Origin: Acanthamoeba sp. SK_2022b
Taxonomy: Eukaryota > Discosea > Longamoebia > Acanthamoebidae
Length of the DNA stretch: 64,000 nucleotides
Assembly: GCA_027943245.1 (NCBI GenBank)
Contig: JANDJZ010000063.1
Coordinates: forward strand, 1-64,000
Direction: 5' to 3'
Below the pieces are notes generated by a model, which was given only the letters and a program-made list of their open reading frames with translations, was not told the DNA's origin and searched no databases. Shown here piece by piece: positions 31,465 through 41,875 of this stretch. The position numbers were made by a program, and so were the translations under genes. Position 1 is the stretch's first letter, and the number at the start of each line of letters is the position of its first letter.

Positions 31465-31944
31465 TTATTTACCTCTCAGGCAACTGGTGATCTTCCATCT
31501 CTTGCATGAGCTCTGGCTGGAGCTTAGTGGCTCTTCTTTGATGGCCCAGAGTGCTCTCTTCCTCCACTCCTTACCAACTAAGACCGCCTTCAATCCACAA
31601 CCTGCCTCCACGACCTGCCACCTGTAACCACGACTCACGACCCACACATCCTTTCTTGCCAGAGCCACATCAACTGCTATGTAAGTTTTGGTGTTTGCAC
31701 AAAGATGTCGAACGCCTTGTCTCCTGCCGGAAACGAACCAGAGCTTGACTTCTGTTGAATGCTTTTGTTTCGAGGCAAAAGTTGTACAGTGGCAACAGAA
31801 TGGACCACTTGTGGTTGTGGCGTATGATACAAACACACAAGGCAGCTCAGGATCATGACTCGCGCGCCTCGGCGAAGGGGACCAGCAGCACCCACGGCCT
31901 CCTCTTCGCCATTCCTTCCTCCTCCGGTTGTTGCTGCTCGTCAA
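31465..31944 (-). pseudogene. Protein-like ORF at the edge of the repeat locus
   Basis: A 159-codon open frame. Its C-terminal two thirds look like real protein (HSTEVKLWFVSG, KTYIAVDVALARKDVWVVSR, GLKAVLVGKEWRKRALWAIK). It lies directly downstream of the stop of the 33.5-kb gene on the same strand, so it could be a fragment of an older gene, a 3' UTR ORF or a separate short gene. Not recognised. Confidence 0.25.
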
Positions 31945-31955
31945 CGTGCTGGTCT

Positions 31956-33500
31956 TCAGTTACGCGCCTTCAACCAGAACGAGGCATGTGGATGGTCCTT
32001 GATGAAGTCCAGCAGGCTGTCCCTCCTCGCCCCCGAGGCGACTCGCGGCTGCCGGTGCTGCGTGTGGTGGCACTCCTGATCCTCACCATCGTCGCCGTCG
32101 CCCTCTTGATCGGCGCCCTCGACGACGTCCATCACCAGGCGCGACTCCCTAGCGCGGCGCTCCTCCTCGATCGCCTTGGCGCGCATGGCCATGAAGGCGG
32201 CGGCGACCTGACCGGCATGGTCATCCTCGCCGCCGAGGTCCCGCGACTGGTACTGCGACTCGGACCGCCTCCGTCGCGTGCTGACGCTGGCCTGAAGGCG
32301 TCGGCCGCCCTCGCTCATGGAGCGAGAGCGCTTGAACTTCTTGGTGGCGGCCGTGGGCTCGTAGTCCTCGTCGTCCTCGCGATCGACGCTCTTCCTGCGC
32401 CTGCTCAGCTGCGCCCTGAGCGGCAGCGGCGACGACGACGACGACGACGTCGCGGGCAAGGCGGACAGCGCCACCGAGGAGGGCAGCGAGCCGCGCTTCC
32501 TCGCGAGGTAGGGCGAGAGGGCCGGGATGGACCCGATAGGCGGCAGCATGGGGGCCGACCTGCTGCGCCCCTCGGACGACGGCCTGGGCGGCTCGCCTCC
32601 GGAGAGGGAGGGCAATGACTGCTGCGACCCGTCCTCGGTGGCATTGAGCACGTTGACAAAGGTCGGCGCGCCGACTTGGGCGCGCTTGCCGGCAAGGAGC
32701 TCGGAGCGCTCACGGAGGGCGAGCTGCAGCGTCCGCTCGAGTTCGCGGGCGCGCTCGCGCTCGCATTCGATCTCGCTGCGGATGCGCTCAATCTGCCTCT
32801 GCTGGCTCCTCGTCACGCGGCGCGTTCGGCTGCTCACGGGGGGGCTGCATGTCGACGGTTGTACGTCGCTGTCGACGCCATACTCGTTGTCGGCATCGTT
32901 GTCGTCGCCGGAGTCCTCAGAGGGGGGCGCACCTTGGGAGAGGGGCACAGGAAGCTTTTGATGGAGAGCAGGCGTGGAAGAGATGATGTCGGACAGTTCC
33001 ATGAGGCTGTTGGTGGCCGACACGTAGGCCTGGTGTTGGTGCGACGAGGCTGCGCCGATTGACGTAGAAGAGGCAGAGGACGTCGCGATGAGAGAAGAGG
33101 AGCCAAAGAGGCCCGGTGAGAGCGTGGAGGGCGAGGGCGGCGAAGATTGAGGCACCGGCGACGATGAAGAGGCGCGATCGGACGGCGGCGTAGCGTGCGC
33201 CATCTGCGAAAATTGCGGGGTAGAGGCACCGAATGTGGTATGAAGAGATGGTAGAATCGACGAGATGGTGGGCAATAGCGAGGACTCCATGGCAGCCTTG
33301 GTCTGGATTTGGGCCATCGACATGAGGAGCGGTAGGGCGTCCTCGTCCTCGGACGAGTCAACGCTCCTCTCCCGCTTTACCACGCCCGAGATGCTCGAAA
33401 ATGAGGGCAGATACTGGCGGTTTGGTGATGGCAATGGCCCCTGGCCAAGCGCACAGCGAAGAGGAGGCAGACATGTCGCAGATGAAACGGCGAGACTCAT
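31956..33500 (-). CDS. Low-complexity, probably nuclear protein with a basic/coiled-coil segment
   Basis: A single 514-codon exon with an ATG start (MSLAVSSATCLPPLRCALG). The first 200 residues are Ser/Pro/Ala-rich with an acidic patch. At about residues 225-275 it reads RTRRVTRSQQRQIERIRSEI followed by heptad-like CERERARELERTLQLALRER, a basic stretch next to a coiled coil that resembles, but is not clearly, a bZIP. Basic clusters follow (SRRRKSVDREDDEDYEP, TKKFKRSRSMSEGGRR). The end DFIKDHPHASFWLKARN precedes TAA at 31,956. Style and size resemble the other low-complexity regulators in this window. A chromatin or transcription role is only an inference. Confidence 0.6.
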   Translation of the reverse strand: MSLAVSSATCLPPLRCALGQGPLPSPNRQYLPSFSSISGVVKRERSVDSSEDEDALPLLMSMAQIQTKAAMESSLLPTISSILPSLHTTFGASTPQFSQMAHATPPSDRASSSSPVPQSSPPSPSTLSPGLFGSSSLIATSSASSTSIGAASSHQHQAYVSATNSLMELSDIISSTPALHQKLPVPLSQGAPPSEDSGDDNDADNEYGVDSDVQPSTCSPPVSSRTRRVTRSQQRQIERIRSEIECERERARELERTLQLALRERSELLAGKRAQVGAPTFVNVLNATEDGSQQSLPSLSGGEPPRPSSEGRSRSAPMLPPIGSIPALSPYLARKRGSLPSSVALSALPATSSSSSSPLPLRAQLSRRRKSVDREDDEDYEPTAATKKFKRSRSMSEGGRRLQASVSTRRRRSESQYQSRDLGGEDDHAGQVAAAFMAMRAKAIEEERRARESRLVMDVVEGADQEGDGDDGEDQECHHTQHRQPRVASGARRDSLLDFIKDHPHASFWLKARN

Positions 33501-35649
33501 CTTCGGAAATTATCGATGGCCGTTCGTGGGCGCTAGAGGCTGGCCAGCAGTGGCGCGATGTAAGCCTCTACTTCAACCTGGCGATAGACACATCACGGCT
33601 CTCGTTAGTAAAACCGATTGACAGTAAGATTTAGAATGAAAAAGAACGAAAGACAAAACGAGACGAAGAAGAATGGTGTACCGGTAAGGTGTGCACAAGC
33701 GAGAAGGTAAGCCGTGAGAAGACGGATCCGATGGCGAATGGTGGCTTCACACAGAAGCGCGGCGGTACGACACGTGCAGAGATCGAAGAAGCTCTTAGAG
33801 GTGAAGATCTCGAAAGATGGAAGTCAGCGGCTGTGAGAGCGGACAGCGGGGTCGTTCGTTATGCTGTGCTGTGGTGCTGTGCAAATGGGTGTTGGTGACA
33901 AAGAGCCGACACGGCCGCGTGGAGGCAGGTAGACCGAGGGACGAGGCGACGCCGTTGGTTTGTGTTGGTGCGTGTCTGTGGGGCCAGGAGTTCTGGCCGT
34001 GCGTGTCGCGGTGGTGGCGGGTGGACGTGTGGCCGTGCAGGTGAAGAAGAGGGAATGGACAAGGAAGGGGGAGCCGCGTGCGAGAGCAAGTTGGGAAGCC
34101 GCAGCGCCGCCGACGACACAAGTTGTCTTCCCGATGCGCAGAAAAGCGGAAGCTGGTTGGTCGGTTGTCCCTCTATCTCTGGGTTTGACCGTTTTGAGCG
34201 GGGGGTGTGAGGAGATGTGCCTCGGCCTGTTGTGTCGCGTTGTTCCCAATTTACCAGCCGCGTTTCTCCCTCTTTCCTTGTGGAAGCAGAGCACGCCGAC
34301 AGCTGATGAGGGCCGAGTGGCTGTCGTTGGCCGTCAGTACCGTAGATACGGAGTATTCGCTGGCCGGTCGCGCCCACTTCTTCGCCTCTTCTTCGTAGCT
34401 GGCTACAGCCTCTCTTTTTCCTTTGTTAGCTGTGCCCGTTCTCGGCACCACCACCTGCTGCTGGGCCGCTTCTCAGTGAGTTTCCGGGCCTCGCCTGGCT
34501 AACAATTAATTGTTGACGTTGAGTGTTCGATCGGCTCCTCTCGCCCTCCTCCTTCTTGCCCGTTTTCCGATGGCGATCAACAGGCCTCTTCAAACACTCC
34601 TCCTGCCCTATCTGCGGTACCACCGGTGGGGTACAGAGAAAGCTCCTCAGGGGATCTGCTCTGACAGGATTGTCTATGCTCTTCTCGCTGTTGAACACAA
34701 CAGAGGGCTACCGTGTGGCTGCGGGGCAGCAGGCGTGCGTGGCGCCACGTCCAAGTTCTTTTGGAAGTGCACACGTTGGTGCGCACTTCATAAGGGCCAG
34801 CCGACGATCGCCGGTTCCGCGCGACTGGGGAAGAGAGGTTGCTAGAGAGCGAGCTCTCCTCCCGTAACCAGAGGGCAACTCGGCTGCGCAACCACAAACC
34901 AAGCTCTGTTTTCGAGTTTGAGTGCGCCAGTTTTATACCGAATTTACGCAGTGATCCCCGTGTGTCGCTATCAATTGATGTGTTTGTTGGAGTGTCTCGT
35001 AAACTGACACATCTTAATTACGCTTTTTTCCTGTTGTTTTGCATCCGCCCCCTTCGCGAAGATGGTGTCGCACCTGCCACGGACGGGGGGGAAGGTCACG
35101 CCCGCGACGAACCCAAGTTCACACCGCCAGAACTTGTTCCACGCTTCCTCCTCCGGCGGGTATCCACACAAAAAACACAGCCCCGAGGCACACCTCCGTG
35201 TCCCGTTGCGAGCCAGGTGCGCACCCGTGTGGTTGGAAAATGCATCAGTCCCTCGCTAATAAATACCATAGAGCCAAGTGGCTTTGCTCTCCCAGAGAAG
35301 AACCTCCCGCTCGTCTCGTCTCGCTCGTCTCTCTCCCTCTCCTCTGTGTGGCGTCTGGCTGTTGTTGGGCGGTGGTCGTTCGCTTGGGTTCTGGCCAGCC
35401 GCTCTCCTCTCTCACGGGCTCGAAAGCAAAAGGGCACCTGCTGCGGGTTGGCTTGGAGGGTGCCTGTCGCAAGTCGTGGCGGCGGCGCCGCCGTGGCGAT
35501 GGATCGTAAATGCTTACGTCGTGAAACGATCCACCCAACCTCGTGGCGACGATGAAGTAATAGAAGCCGAGAGGGAGAAAAAGATAGGTGTGTGCGGATA
35601 AAATGAAGAGGGGAGGGAGGCAGAAGAGGAGAGGAGAAAAGAAGAAGCT
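33501..35649. other. Long gene-free stretch
   Basis: Over 2 kb between the low-complexity gene (start 33,500) and the PAP2 gene (stop 35,650), both on the minus strand. Several overlapping open frames exist in both directions, all Arg/Ser/Pro-rich and without motifs or splice support. It probably holds the promoter and long 5' leader of the 33.5-kb gene and the 3' UTR of the PAP2 gene. Confidence 0.4.
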
Positions 35650-37196
35650 TTAGAGAGTCTCGGCCTGCTTCTTGTCGATGCGGTCGAAAGGCTGGCATCC
35701 GATGAGGCGGCCGAAATAGAGCCCGAAAATGATGAGGAGAGTGGCGAACATGGCGTCCATGAAGTAGTGGTAGCGAAGGAAGATCGTGGCCAAGGTAATG
35801 CCAGCCGCGGCAACCTGTCGAAGTAGTGATCACGACGAGAATAATCACAACTTTAGCACAAGCACACGGGTTCACGATCTTTCGACAGATAGGTATTATT
35901 CCCACGACACGAGGTCATCGCGCGCGAGGCCGACCAACGTTGGTCGCAGGTTGTAGCTTGCCCTCCCGCCAGAGCAACAGACGATAAAAAGGAAAGGTCG
36001 TTGGGAAATGTGAAATATTAAATAATAAAAGAAATTTAAATATAACGAGCGCACGAACCAAAAAACAAGCGGGAGTAGAGGAGCAGCAGGAGGGAAAGGG
36101 GCACCTCGCAGATGCGGCCGTAGACGCGATAGCCCAGCTTGGAGGCGGCAAGGGCGGGCACCCACGTGAGAGCGACGTGACCGGAAGGGAAGGCTCCGTA
36201 CGAGTTGGCGGCGCCCTTCTTGATAGCATCTCTGTGTGGGGGTAACATCGCGCACATGAAGGTTGGTGTTGGAACGAACGTGGGCCGGCGCGACTTTGTG
36301 CAAGGGGAGGAACAACGGTTGGGACTGTACCGCATGAGGTCGCCAACCCAGAAGCCACGCAGTTCGTTCTGATAGCGATCGGCAAGGTAGATCCTGGGGC
36401 TGACAGCGGGGAAGATGAAGTTGACGGAGTAGTTGAGCAGGTAGGTGCCGACGAAGCACAGAAGCAACATCTGAATCTTCCTCCATCGGCCCTTGTCGTG
36501 GCGCCAGCCGTTCTTGAAGCAGGCGTAAAAGTAGTCAAGCCCCATGTAGATGACAAGCGCATTGCCCCAGATGTAGTAGCTGAAGTAGAGCAGCTGGAGC
36601 ACTTCGGTAATCGAGCGGCCGAGGAACGAATCGGGGCCTATCCAGGTGCTGCCGTCGGCCCACAGAGCCAGCTGGCCCTCAGGGAAGAAACCGCCGAGGA
36701 TCGTCCGGTCAAGGTGGAGCAGGGTCGAGTCCCAGAGCTCTCGCTCCATGAGGTGGATGGTCTTGTGCGTTCCGAGGTGGTAGAGAAGCACGGCGGTGAG
36801 CATGATGGCGATCATTACGGCCCGAACAAAGGCGCGCAGCAAAAGATTTTCGGTAGGGTGATAGAGGAGGAAGAGATGGCAGAAGAGAGCCACGATGGCC
36901 CAGACGAAGCAGACGAAGATGGGTCCGACGAATCCGACCAGCGAACCGAAGAGCGTGGACATGACGAGCATGTAGGAACACATGAGGAGCATACGTCGAT
37001 TGAGCGAGTTGGAGGAGAGATTCTCCATCTCTCGGTATTTCCATTCCTTGTCTTCGCCAAAGTCGTCCAGGCTGCTCGAGCCCTTCTCCACGTCCTTACC
37101 CGAATTCAATACCTGCATCTCCAGCTCGAGTGTGCTCGCGACCGACTTGGTCTTGCGTATTCCACCACCGCCACTTTCATGAAGCACCGTATCCAT
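35650..37196 (-). CDS. PAP2-superfamily membrane enzyme, Aur1/IPC-synthase-like
   Basis: It starts MDTVLHESGGGGIRKTKSVA. A polar N-terminus of about 70 residues is followed by several membrane spans (MLLMCSYMLVMSTLFGSLVG, GPIFVCFVWAIVALFCHLFL, AVMIAIMLTAVLLYHLG, MLLLCFVGTYLLNYSVNFIF). The lumenal catalytic motifs are GAFPSGHVALTWVPAL (C2 His) and, in the last exon, FLRYHYFMDAMFA (C3 Arg, His and Asp). The family acts on lipid phosphates or transfers phosphoinositol/phosphocholine to ceramide. The YHYxxD form and long N-terminal part suggest the PAP2_3 (inositol phosphorylceramide synthase) branch; a plain lipid phosphatase is the alternative. Introns lie near 36.23-36.33 and 35.82-36.06 kb. 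Likely in Golgi or ER membrane. Confidence 0.8.
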
Positions 37197-37923
37197 CTTG
37201 GCTAGCGTCGCTTCTATATGTAATCTAATGTCGTCGTCGATCGGCTCGGGTACTACTCGGTAGAAGAGGAGAGAAATGAAAGGATGGCCGGAGAACGACT
37301 AGGACAGGAGAGAATGGATGGGTAGATTAGGTTTCGGTTCGATTTGCCTTCCTGGTCCTTGCTCGTATACGATTGATTAGTAGACTCAATCGATTCTCCC
37401 CCCTTCTCGAGTGACTCGGGCAAGCGACGGCAAAATCAAACTGCTGTCGCCTGCGTCCTCTGTGCTTCCATTTCCCTCCCATTGGCCGACGGAGTTTCGC
37501 CTAAACTGCGGCCCCTAGCCAGTACTCCCCGACAGAGGCCCCGACTGCTGCGGAATGCCACAGAGAAAGAGGCCGACACGCCCCCTCGGCACTTATCGTG
37601 TGATCACCACGATGCGTGCTCACACCAGTAGCTCCCCCCCCCCCCAATAATCAGCTTTCTAACGTGGCTACGCGAACCAGGACAACTTGGCCTGTGATGG
37701 GCAAGTGGCGTTCGTTTTTTTTTTGTTTGTTTGTAAACTCTGAAGTTGAGTACGTGTACAAAGTGCGCTTCTGTGCATGTGAATGTACGAGTAGCAGCCA
37801 TGCCGGCGGCGAAGTAGAGGAGAGCGTTATGTACAGAGGGCGATGTAGAGGATCGCGAAGATGAGTTGTACGAGGAGGGTCACCATAACGAGACGCGTGA
37901 CGAGGACCTCCTGCGCGGGGCTG
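37197..37923. other. Intergenic region upstream of the PAP2 gene
   Basis: It contains the PAP2 promoter and the 3' flank of the MORN-variant gene. It includes a C12 run at about 37,627-37,638 and short T runs. No gene was seen. Confidence 0.45.
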
Positions 37924-38784
37924 CTACGCGGTGATGGGCTGCGAGGCTGCCGAGTAGACAAAGCAGCAGCCGAGAAAGGACTGCCGCCAGGGCGTCTGTT
38001 TCTTGCCCTCGACGTAGAACTCGTCGAGCTTGATCTGGCCGTCCTTCCTCCACTCCTTGCATTCGCCGTGCTTGACGCCGTTCTTGAAGTTCATGAGAAG
38101 GTAGAGCCTTCCGTTACCCCACCAGTGCCTACACATGCCGTGCCTCTCTCCGTTCCTGTAGATAGATAGATAGATGCGCATTAGTGGACCAACGGAGGTT
38201 AGGCAGGCATGCAGGTGAAGCGGCCCGTACACGAAAAAGGAGTGCGACATCAGTTGGGAGTTCTTCCTCCAGGCGCGGTATTCGCCATGTCGCTTGCCGT
38301 CTTTGTAGCAGCCTTGGCTCTTTAACACGCCCTTTTCGTTCCACGACTTGGCTTCGCCGTGGAGTTCACCGTTCTTGTAGAACCTGTGGTTCCACAAGAC
38401 GCCGTTCTCGTACCACTGCTTCCACTCGCCGTCGAGGAGGCCGTCCTTGTAGTGGCACAGTAGCTTCGGGCTGCCGTCTACATACCACTGTTTGCACGGG
38501 CCCTCCTTTGCGCCGTCCTCGTCGTAGCGTTCGTACCAGGAGACTTGTCCGTTCGGGTACCACTCCTTGTACTCGCGGAAGTACTTCTTCTGACGCCACG
38601 ACTTCATGTGCTTTTGAAGACATTCAAGCACCTCGGACGGCAGTAGCTTCGTGCTCTCTTCGTTGTAGTTCCAGGCCACCACGATCGAGCACAATTCGAT
38701 CAGAGATTTGGGGTCCTTTGTGATTGCTGATGAAGTGGATAACGCGGCGACCGCGGAGGCTGTGCTGTCCTTGACTACGGCCAT
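37924..38784 (-). CDS. MORN-variant (MORN_2/YwqK-type) repeat protein
   Basis: It starts MAVVKDSTASAVAALSTSSA, followed by a helical leader (LIELCSIVVAWNYNEESTKL). Seven repeats of about 24 residues follow with the core W-x-x-N/D-G-x-(10)-G-x-x-x-G: YKEWYPNGQVSWYERYDEDG, CKQWYVDGSPKLLCHYKDG, WKQWYENGVLWNHRFYKNG, AKSWNEKGVLKSQGCYKDG, YRAWRKNSQLMSHSFFVNG, CRHWWGNGRLYLLMNFKNG, CKEWRKDGQIKLDEFYVEG. One intron (about 38,160-38,233) splits repeat 5; the join V|NGERHG is in phase. The pattern is the bacterial-type MORN variant also known from Marseillevirus genomes that infect Acanthamoeba. Function unknown; membrane or protein contact is likely. The C-terminus has a hydrophobic FLGCCFVYSAA. Confidence 0.82.
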   Translation of the reverse strand: MAVVKDSTASAVAALSTSSAITKDPKSLIELCSIVVAWNYNEESTKLLPSEVLECLQKHMKSWRQKKYFREYKEWYPNGQVSWYERYDEDGAKEGPCKQWYVDGSPKLLCHYKDGLLDGEWKQWYENGVLWNHRFYKNGELHGEAKSWNEKGVLKSQGCYKDGKRHGEYRAWRKNSQLMSHSFFVYGPLHLHACLTSVGPLMRIYLSIYRNGERHGMCRHWWGNGRLYLLMNFKNGVKHGECKEWRKDGQIKLDEFYVEGKKQTPWRQSFLGCCFVYSAASQPITA

Positions 38785-39352
38785 CTCCTTTCTACCCTAC
38801 CTGCAAAAAGGCTCGAGATTAGAGAACAAAACCGAACTACAAAACTTGGTTCTCCTTCCTGGTGTTTGAGTTTGGAGTTGTAGATTGAGCGCGACGTTTG
38901 CCTACCTCGTCGTTGCTGCGCCTCTTGAACCAAGCCTTTGTCCTCTACGCTCGCCCTGCCGAAGTTGTCGTGAGTTGTGTTCGGTTCTGTGTCCGGTCGC
39001 GGGGGCCCTTTCTTTCCTCGTCTCTCGGCGTCTTCTGCTGCTTTCGCGCGGCTCGTCTTTGCCAACTGCGCGTACTTGACCTGCGAATTTACCCTACTTG
39101 CAGCCGTGGCAACTGGAAATTTCGATGCTTCGACCAATCCCCTTGCCCCGCGCGCGGTGGTTGCCTGGCGGCCATTTTGTATTTTTCTTGTGTATTTTGC
39201 TGTTGCAGGCCCACCATCAACACCCAGCAACTGCTGATGCGCAAGCGAAGCGACTGGGTGCTTGGTTATACGAGCGTGGTTTCTCGGTAACTCTCCTCTC
39301 CTCGCGCTCCCGAGGCGAGCTTGAAGAGCAAGAGACTCCGCGCGACTGCAGC
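38785..39352. other. Intergenic region
   Basis: 568 bp between the MORN-variant start and the TRAPPC1 stop (both -). It should hold the MORN gene promoter. Open frames on + lack support. Confidence 0.45.
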
Positions 39353-40160
39353 CTAGGCGGCAGAACTCCAGCAGGGCAGGCTCTGCAGGTACTTGTGCAG
39401 CTCTGTGGTGAACAGTTCGCACTCCTTAAGTGACTCCTCAAAGGCCGGTGTTTCCGAGTTTCTGCATGGGGGGGGGGCTGCGTCAATGGGCTGTAGAGGC
39501 GACAAAGAGGACCACCGGCTGATGAGCCAGCCACGCGCGTCTGCGTACCTGATCTTGAACAGTGGGTTCTTGATCACATACTCAACAAAAATGGTGGCGT
39601 ATATCCTCCGCAGCTCCTCCCTGAGATCCCCCACCGAGGGGTCGGTCACCAGTATGAACCTCTTGCCCTGCAATCCTTACATCAGGAAAGAAAGAAAGAC
39701 CACGAAACGGCCACACGCACACGCACACGCACAAAGCGGCAGAGTCGACGGAACACGTCACTGCTACAAGTAGGGGAACGGCACCGAGGCAGTCTCGTAG
39801 CAATGCATCTTGTACACGTTCGTTGTGTAGGCAAAATACTCAGGCGTCTTCCTGCACAGCGCACAAACGGCGGCGGTTAGCTTGGGCCAGTGGATGCCAG
39901 CTGGGTGTGCTCGTCTGCCAGCACGCTTGGCGCTTGCTGGCAGCCCTTCTGTCGATCGACGCAACAAGTGGGAGGTTGGGGGGGGCAAGGTGGCAGGTGT
40001 ACCCTATCGGCGAAGTCTTAATGATAAATCGCTTCATCTCAAAGACCAGACCGTACATGTTGGTCTTCATTTCAACCATGTTAACCTTGCGCGTTCGGTT
40101 CCATTCCTCGAAGAAGATGCACGATCCGTAGCGATTAAACAGCAGGAAGCTGAAAATCAT
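39353..40160 (-). CDS. TRAPPC1: TRAPP complex subunit 1 (Bet5)
   Basis: Four exons. Exon 1 reads MIFSFLLFNRYGSCIFFEEW and continues NMYGLVFEMKRFIIKTSPIG. The next joins in phase as KTPEYFAYTTNVYKMHCYET. The third is GKRFILVTDPSVGDLREELR then RIYATIFVEYVIKNPLFKIR. The last is SLKECELFTTELHKYLQSLP, with the stop at 39,353. The order and residues follow TRAPPC1/Bet5: longin-like fold, YKxHxYET strand, LVTDP strand, VKNPL helix and RSLP-type end. Bet5 is a core subunit of TRAPP, the guanine-nucleotide exchange factor for Rab1/Ypt1 in ER-Golgi traffic. The start is only 109 bp below the SerRS stop on the same strand. A G9 run lies in the last intron. Confidence 0.92.
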
Positions 40161-40269
40161 CGTGCTCTGCGCAATCTCAATAAACAAAAAAGGGGGTTCT
40201 GGGTTGTTTTTCAGGTTTGTGTTTGGGTCTTTTTGTATTTGATCTTTGCGCTTCTGTTTGTTCGGGTGC

Positions 40270-41875
40270 CTACTGGCAGGCGACCTTCTTCTCAGCCTTC
40301 TCCTTGCCCTTGACAGCCTCCTCGTGCTTCTTGGGGCCTTCCTTGACGAAGGGAATGAACTCCTGGCCGCCCAGATAGGGCTGCAGGACCTTGGGCACGG
40401 CCACGCCCTCCGGCGTCTGGTAGTTCTCCAGGATGCAGCAGATCGTACGGGTGGTGGCGCACAGAGTGGCGTTGAGCATGTGCACGTACTTCTTCTCACT
40501 ACACAGGGCCAAGCAACGAACACATGGGCCGTGTGAGATCAACGAGGCGTAGGAGGGCTGACCGAGAAAGAAAGCAACTTACCCTCCCTGCTTCCTGCTG
40601 CCACACCTAACCTCCAGGCTCCTCGACTGGTAGTCAGTGCAGTTGGACGCCGAGACGAGCTCGCGGAACTCGCCGAAGGCGGGGAACCAGGCCTCGAGAT
40701 CAAGCTTCTTGGCAGCGGCGTTGTTCAGCTCACCCGAAACGATGGCGACGACGTGGTAGGGAAGCTCAAGCTGAATCGAACAAGAAGAAGGTGAGGCACA
40801 AAGTCACCACACTAATGAAGCGCCAAGAAAAGGGGAAAAAAAATAAAAATGAAAAAAACATTTGTATATCCATAAAAAAGCTCGAACGAGAAGGCTAATG
40901 GAGGGTACGCACCGACTGGTAGAAGGCCTCGGCGGTCTTGACCATGTTTTCGTGCTCCTCCCACGACTTCTCGGGCTCGGTAATGCAGAATTGCTCGATC
41001 TTCTCGAACTGGTGGACACGGAAGATGCCCCAGGTGTCCTTGCCGTGAGCGCCAGCCTCCTTCCTGAAGCACGACGACGTGCCGGCATAACGGATGGGCA
41101 GATCCTTAGGCTCGAGCCACTCCTCAGCATGGAAGGCCGAGATGGGCTGCTCAGAGGTGGCGATGAGGTACTTCTCATCGCCGCTCTCGCCGATGACGGT
41201 GTAGAGGGCCTCGTCGAATTCTTCGAGCTGGGCAGTGCGGGCCATGACCTCCTTGTTCATGAACAAGGGAGTGGAGAGCGCAGTGTAGCCCTTCTTCGTC
41301 AGGAAGTCGGTACCGTATGCGATGAGGGCCTGATTGAGGCGCACACCGATGCCCTTGAGGAAGTAGGCGCGGTGACCGGCCACCTTCACACCCCTATCGG
41401 GCTCGTAGCCGTCGATCATCCACAGCAGCTCGTGATGGTGACGCCTGGCAGCTTCGTTGAACTTGAACTCGCCCCATTCCGTCACGACGGCATTGTGGGC
41501 CTCATCCTTGCTCACTGGCACGCTCTCATGGACGAGGTTGCCGATCAGGTTGAGCTTCTTGTCGAGTTGCTCCTTCACGACCCGGCAGGCCTTCTCGTTG
41601 TCCTCCTCTGCCTTCTTGAGATCAGCCATCTTGGGCTTCATCGCGTCGGCCTCGGCAGTCTTCTTGGCCTTGTAGAGGGCGCCGATCTCCTTCGACAGGT
41701 TCCTTTGTTCCTTCTTCACCTCATCCACTTGGAACTGCAGCTTCCTCCATTCCTCATCGAGCGCAATGATTTCATCGACAATCTCGACCGGCTTGAACCT
41801 CCTCCTTTGCGATTCCTTGATCAGCTCGGGGTTGCCTCCCTTTTCCTTCCTGAACAGATTAATGTCGAGCACCAT
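40270..41875 (-). CDS. SARS1: Cytosolic seryl-tRNA synthetase
   Basis: Exon 1 starts [20 protein letters not shown] and encodes the N-terminal coiled-coil tRNA-binding arm (up to about residue 110), then the class II core: [39 protein letters not shown], motif 2 in [20 protein letters not shown], and [14 protein letters not shown]. After an intron come [20 protein letters not shown] and [10 protein letters not shown]. The last exon has motif 3, [20 protein letters not shown], then [14 protein letters not shown] and a Lys-rich tail typical of eukaryotic cytosolic enzymes. An upstream in-frame ATG (41,923) lies in what looks like 5' UTR or an intron, so 41,875 is preferred. It charges tRNA-Ser and tRNA-Sec. 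Confidence 0.95.

Larger units (their letters stand above)
24164..31955. repeat. AT-richer, gene-poor locus of nested direct and inverted repeats
   Basis: Nearly 7.8 kb without a clear gene, sharply different in base use from its neighbours (AT-richer, many TG/CA steps). At least three repeat families occur in direct and inverted copies (listed separately). Local ORFs are Cys/His/Met-rich and appear wherever a repeat copy occurs, which argues they are by-products. A few minus-strand segments at 25.3-26.8 and 31.5-31.9 kb look more protein-like. Interpretation: a degenerate transposon cluster or an old inverted duplication. Confidence 0.75.

Noticed and set aside
31755..32618. 287-codon plus-strand ORF
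   Set aside because: Gly/Arg-rich antisense frame of the gene ending at 31,956.
33859..34377. 172-codon minus-strand ORF in the 2-kb gap
   Set aside because: Composition (Arg, Pro, Ser, Thr) without motifs or splice partners; overlaps equally good frames on the other strand.
35096..35905. 269-codon minus-strand ORF overlapping the PAP2 last exon
   Set aside because: Different frame from the catalytic FLRYHYFMD exon and lacks structure.
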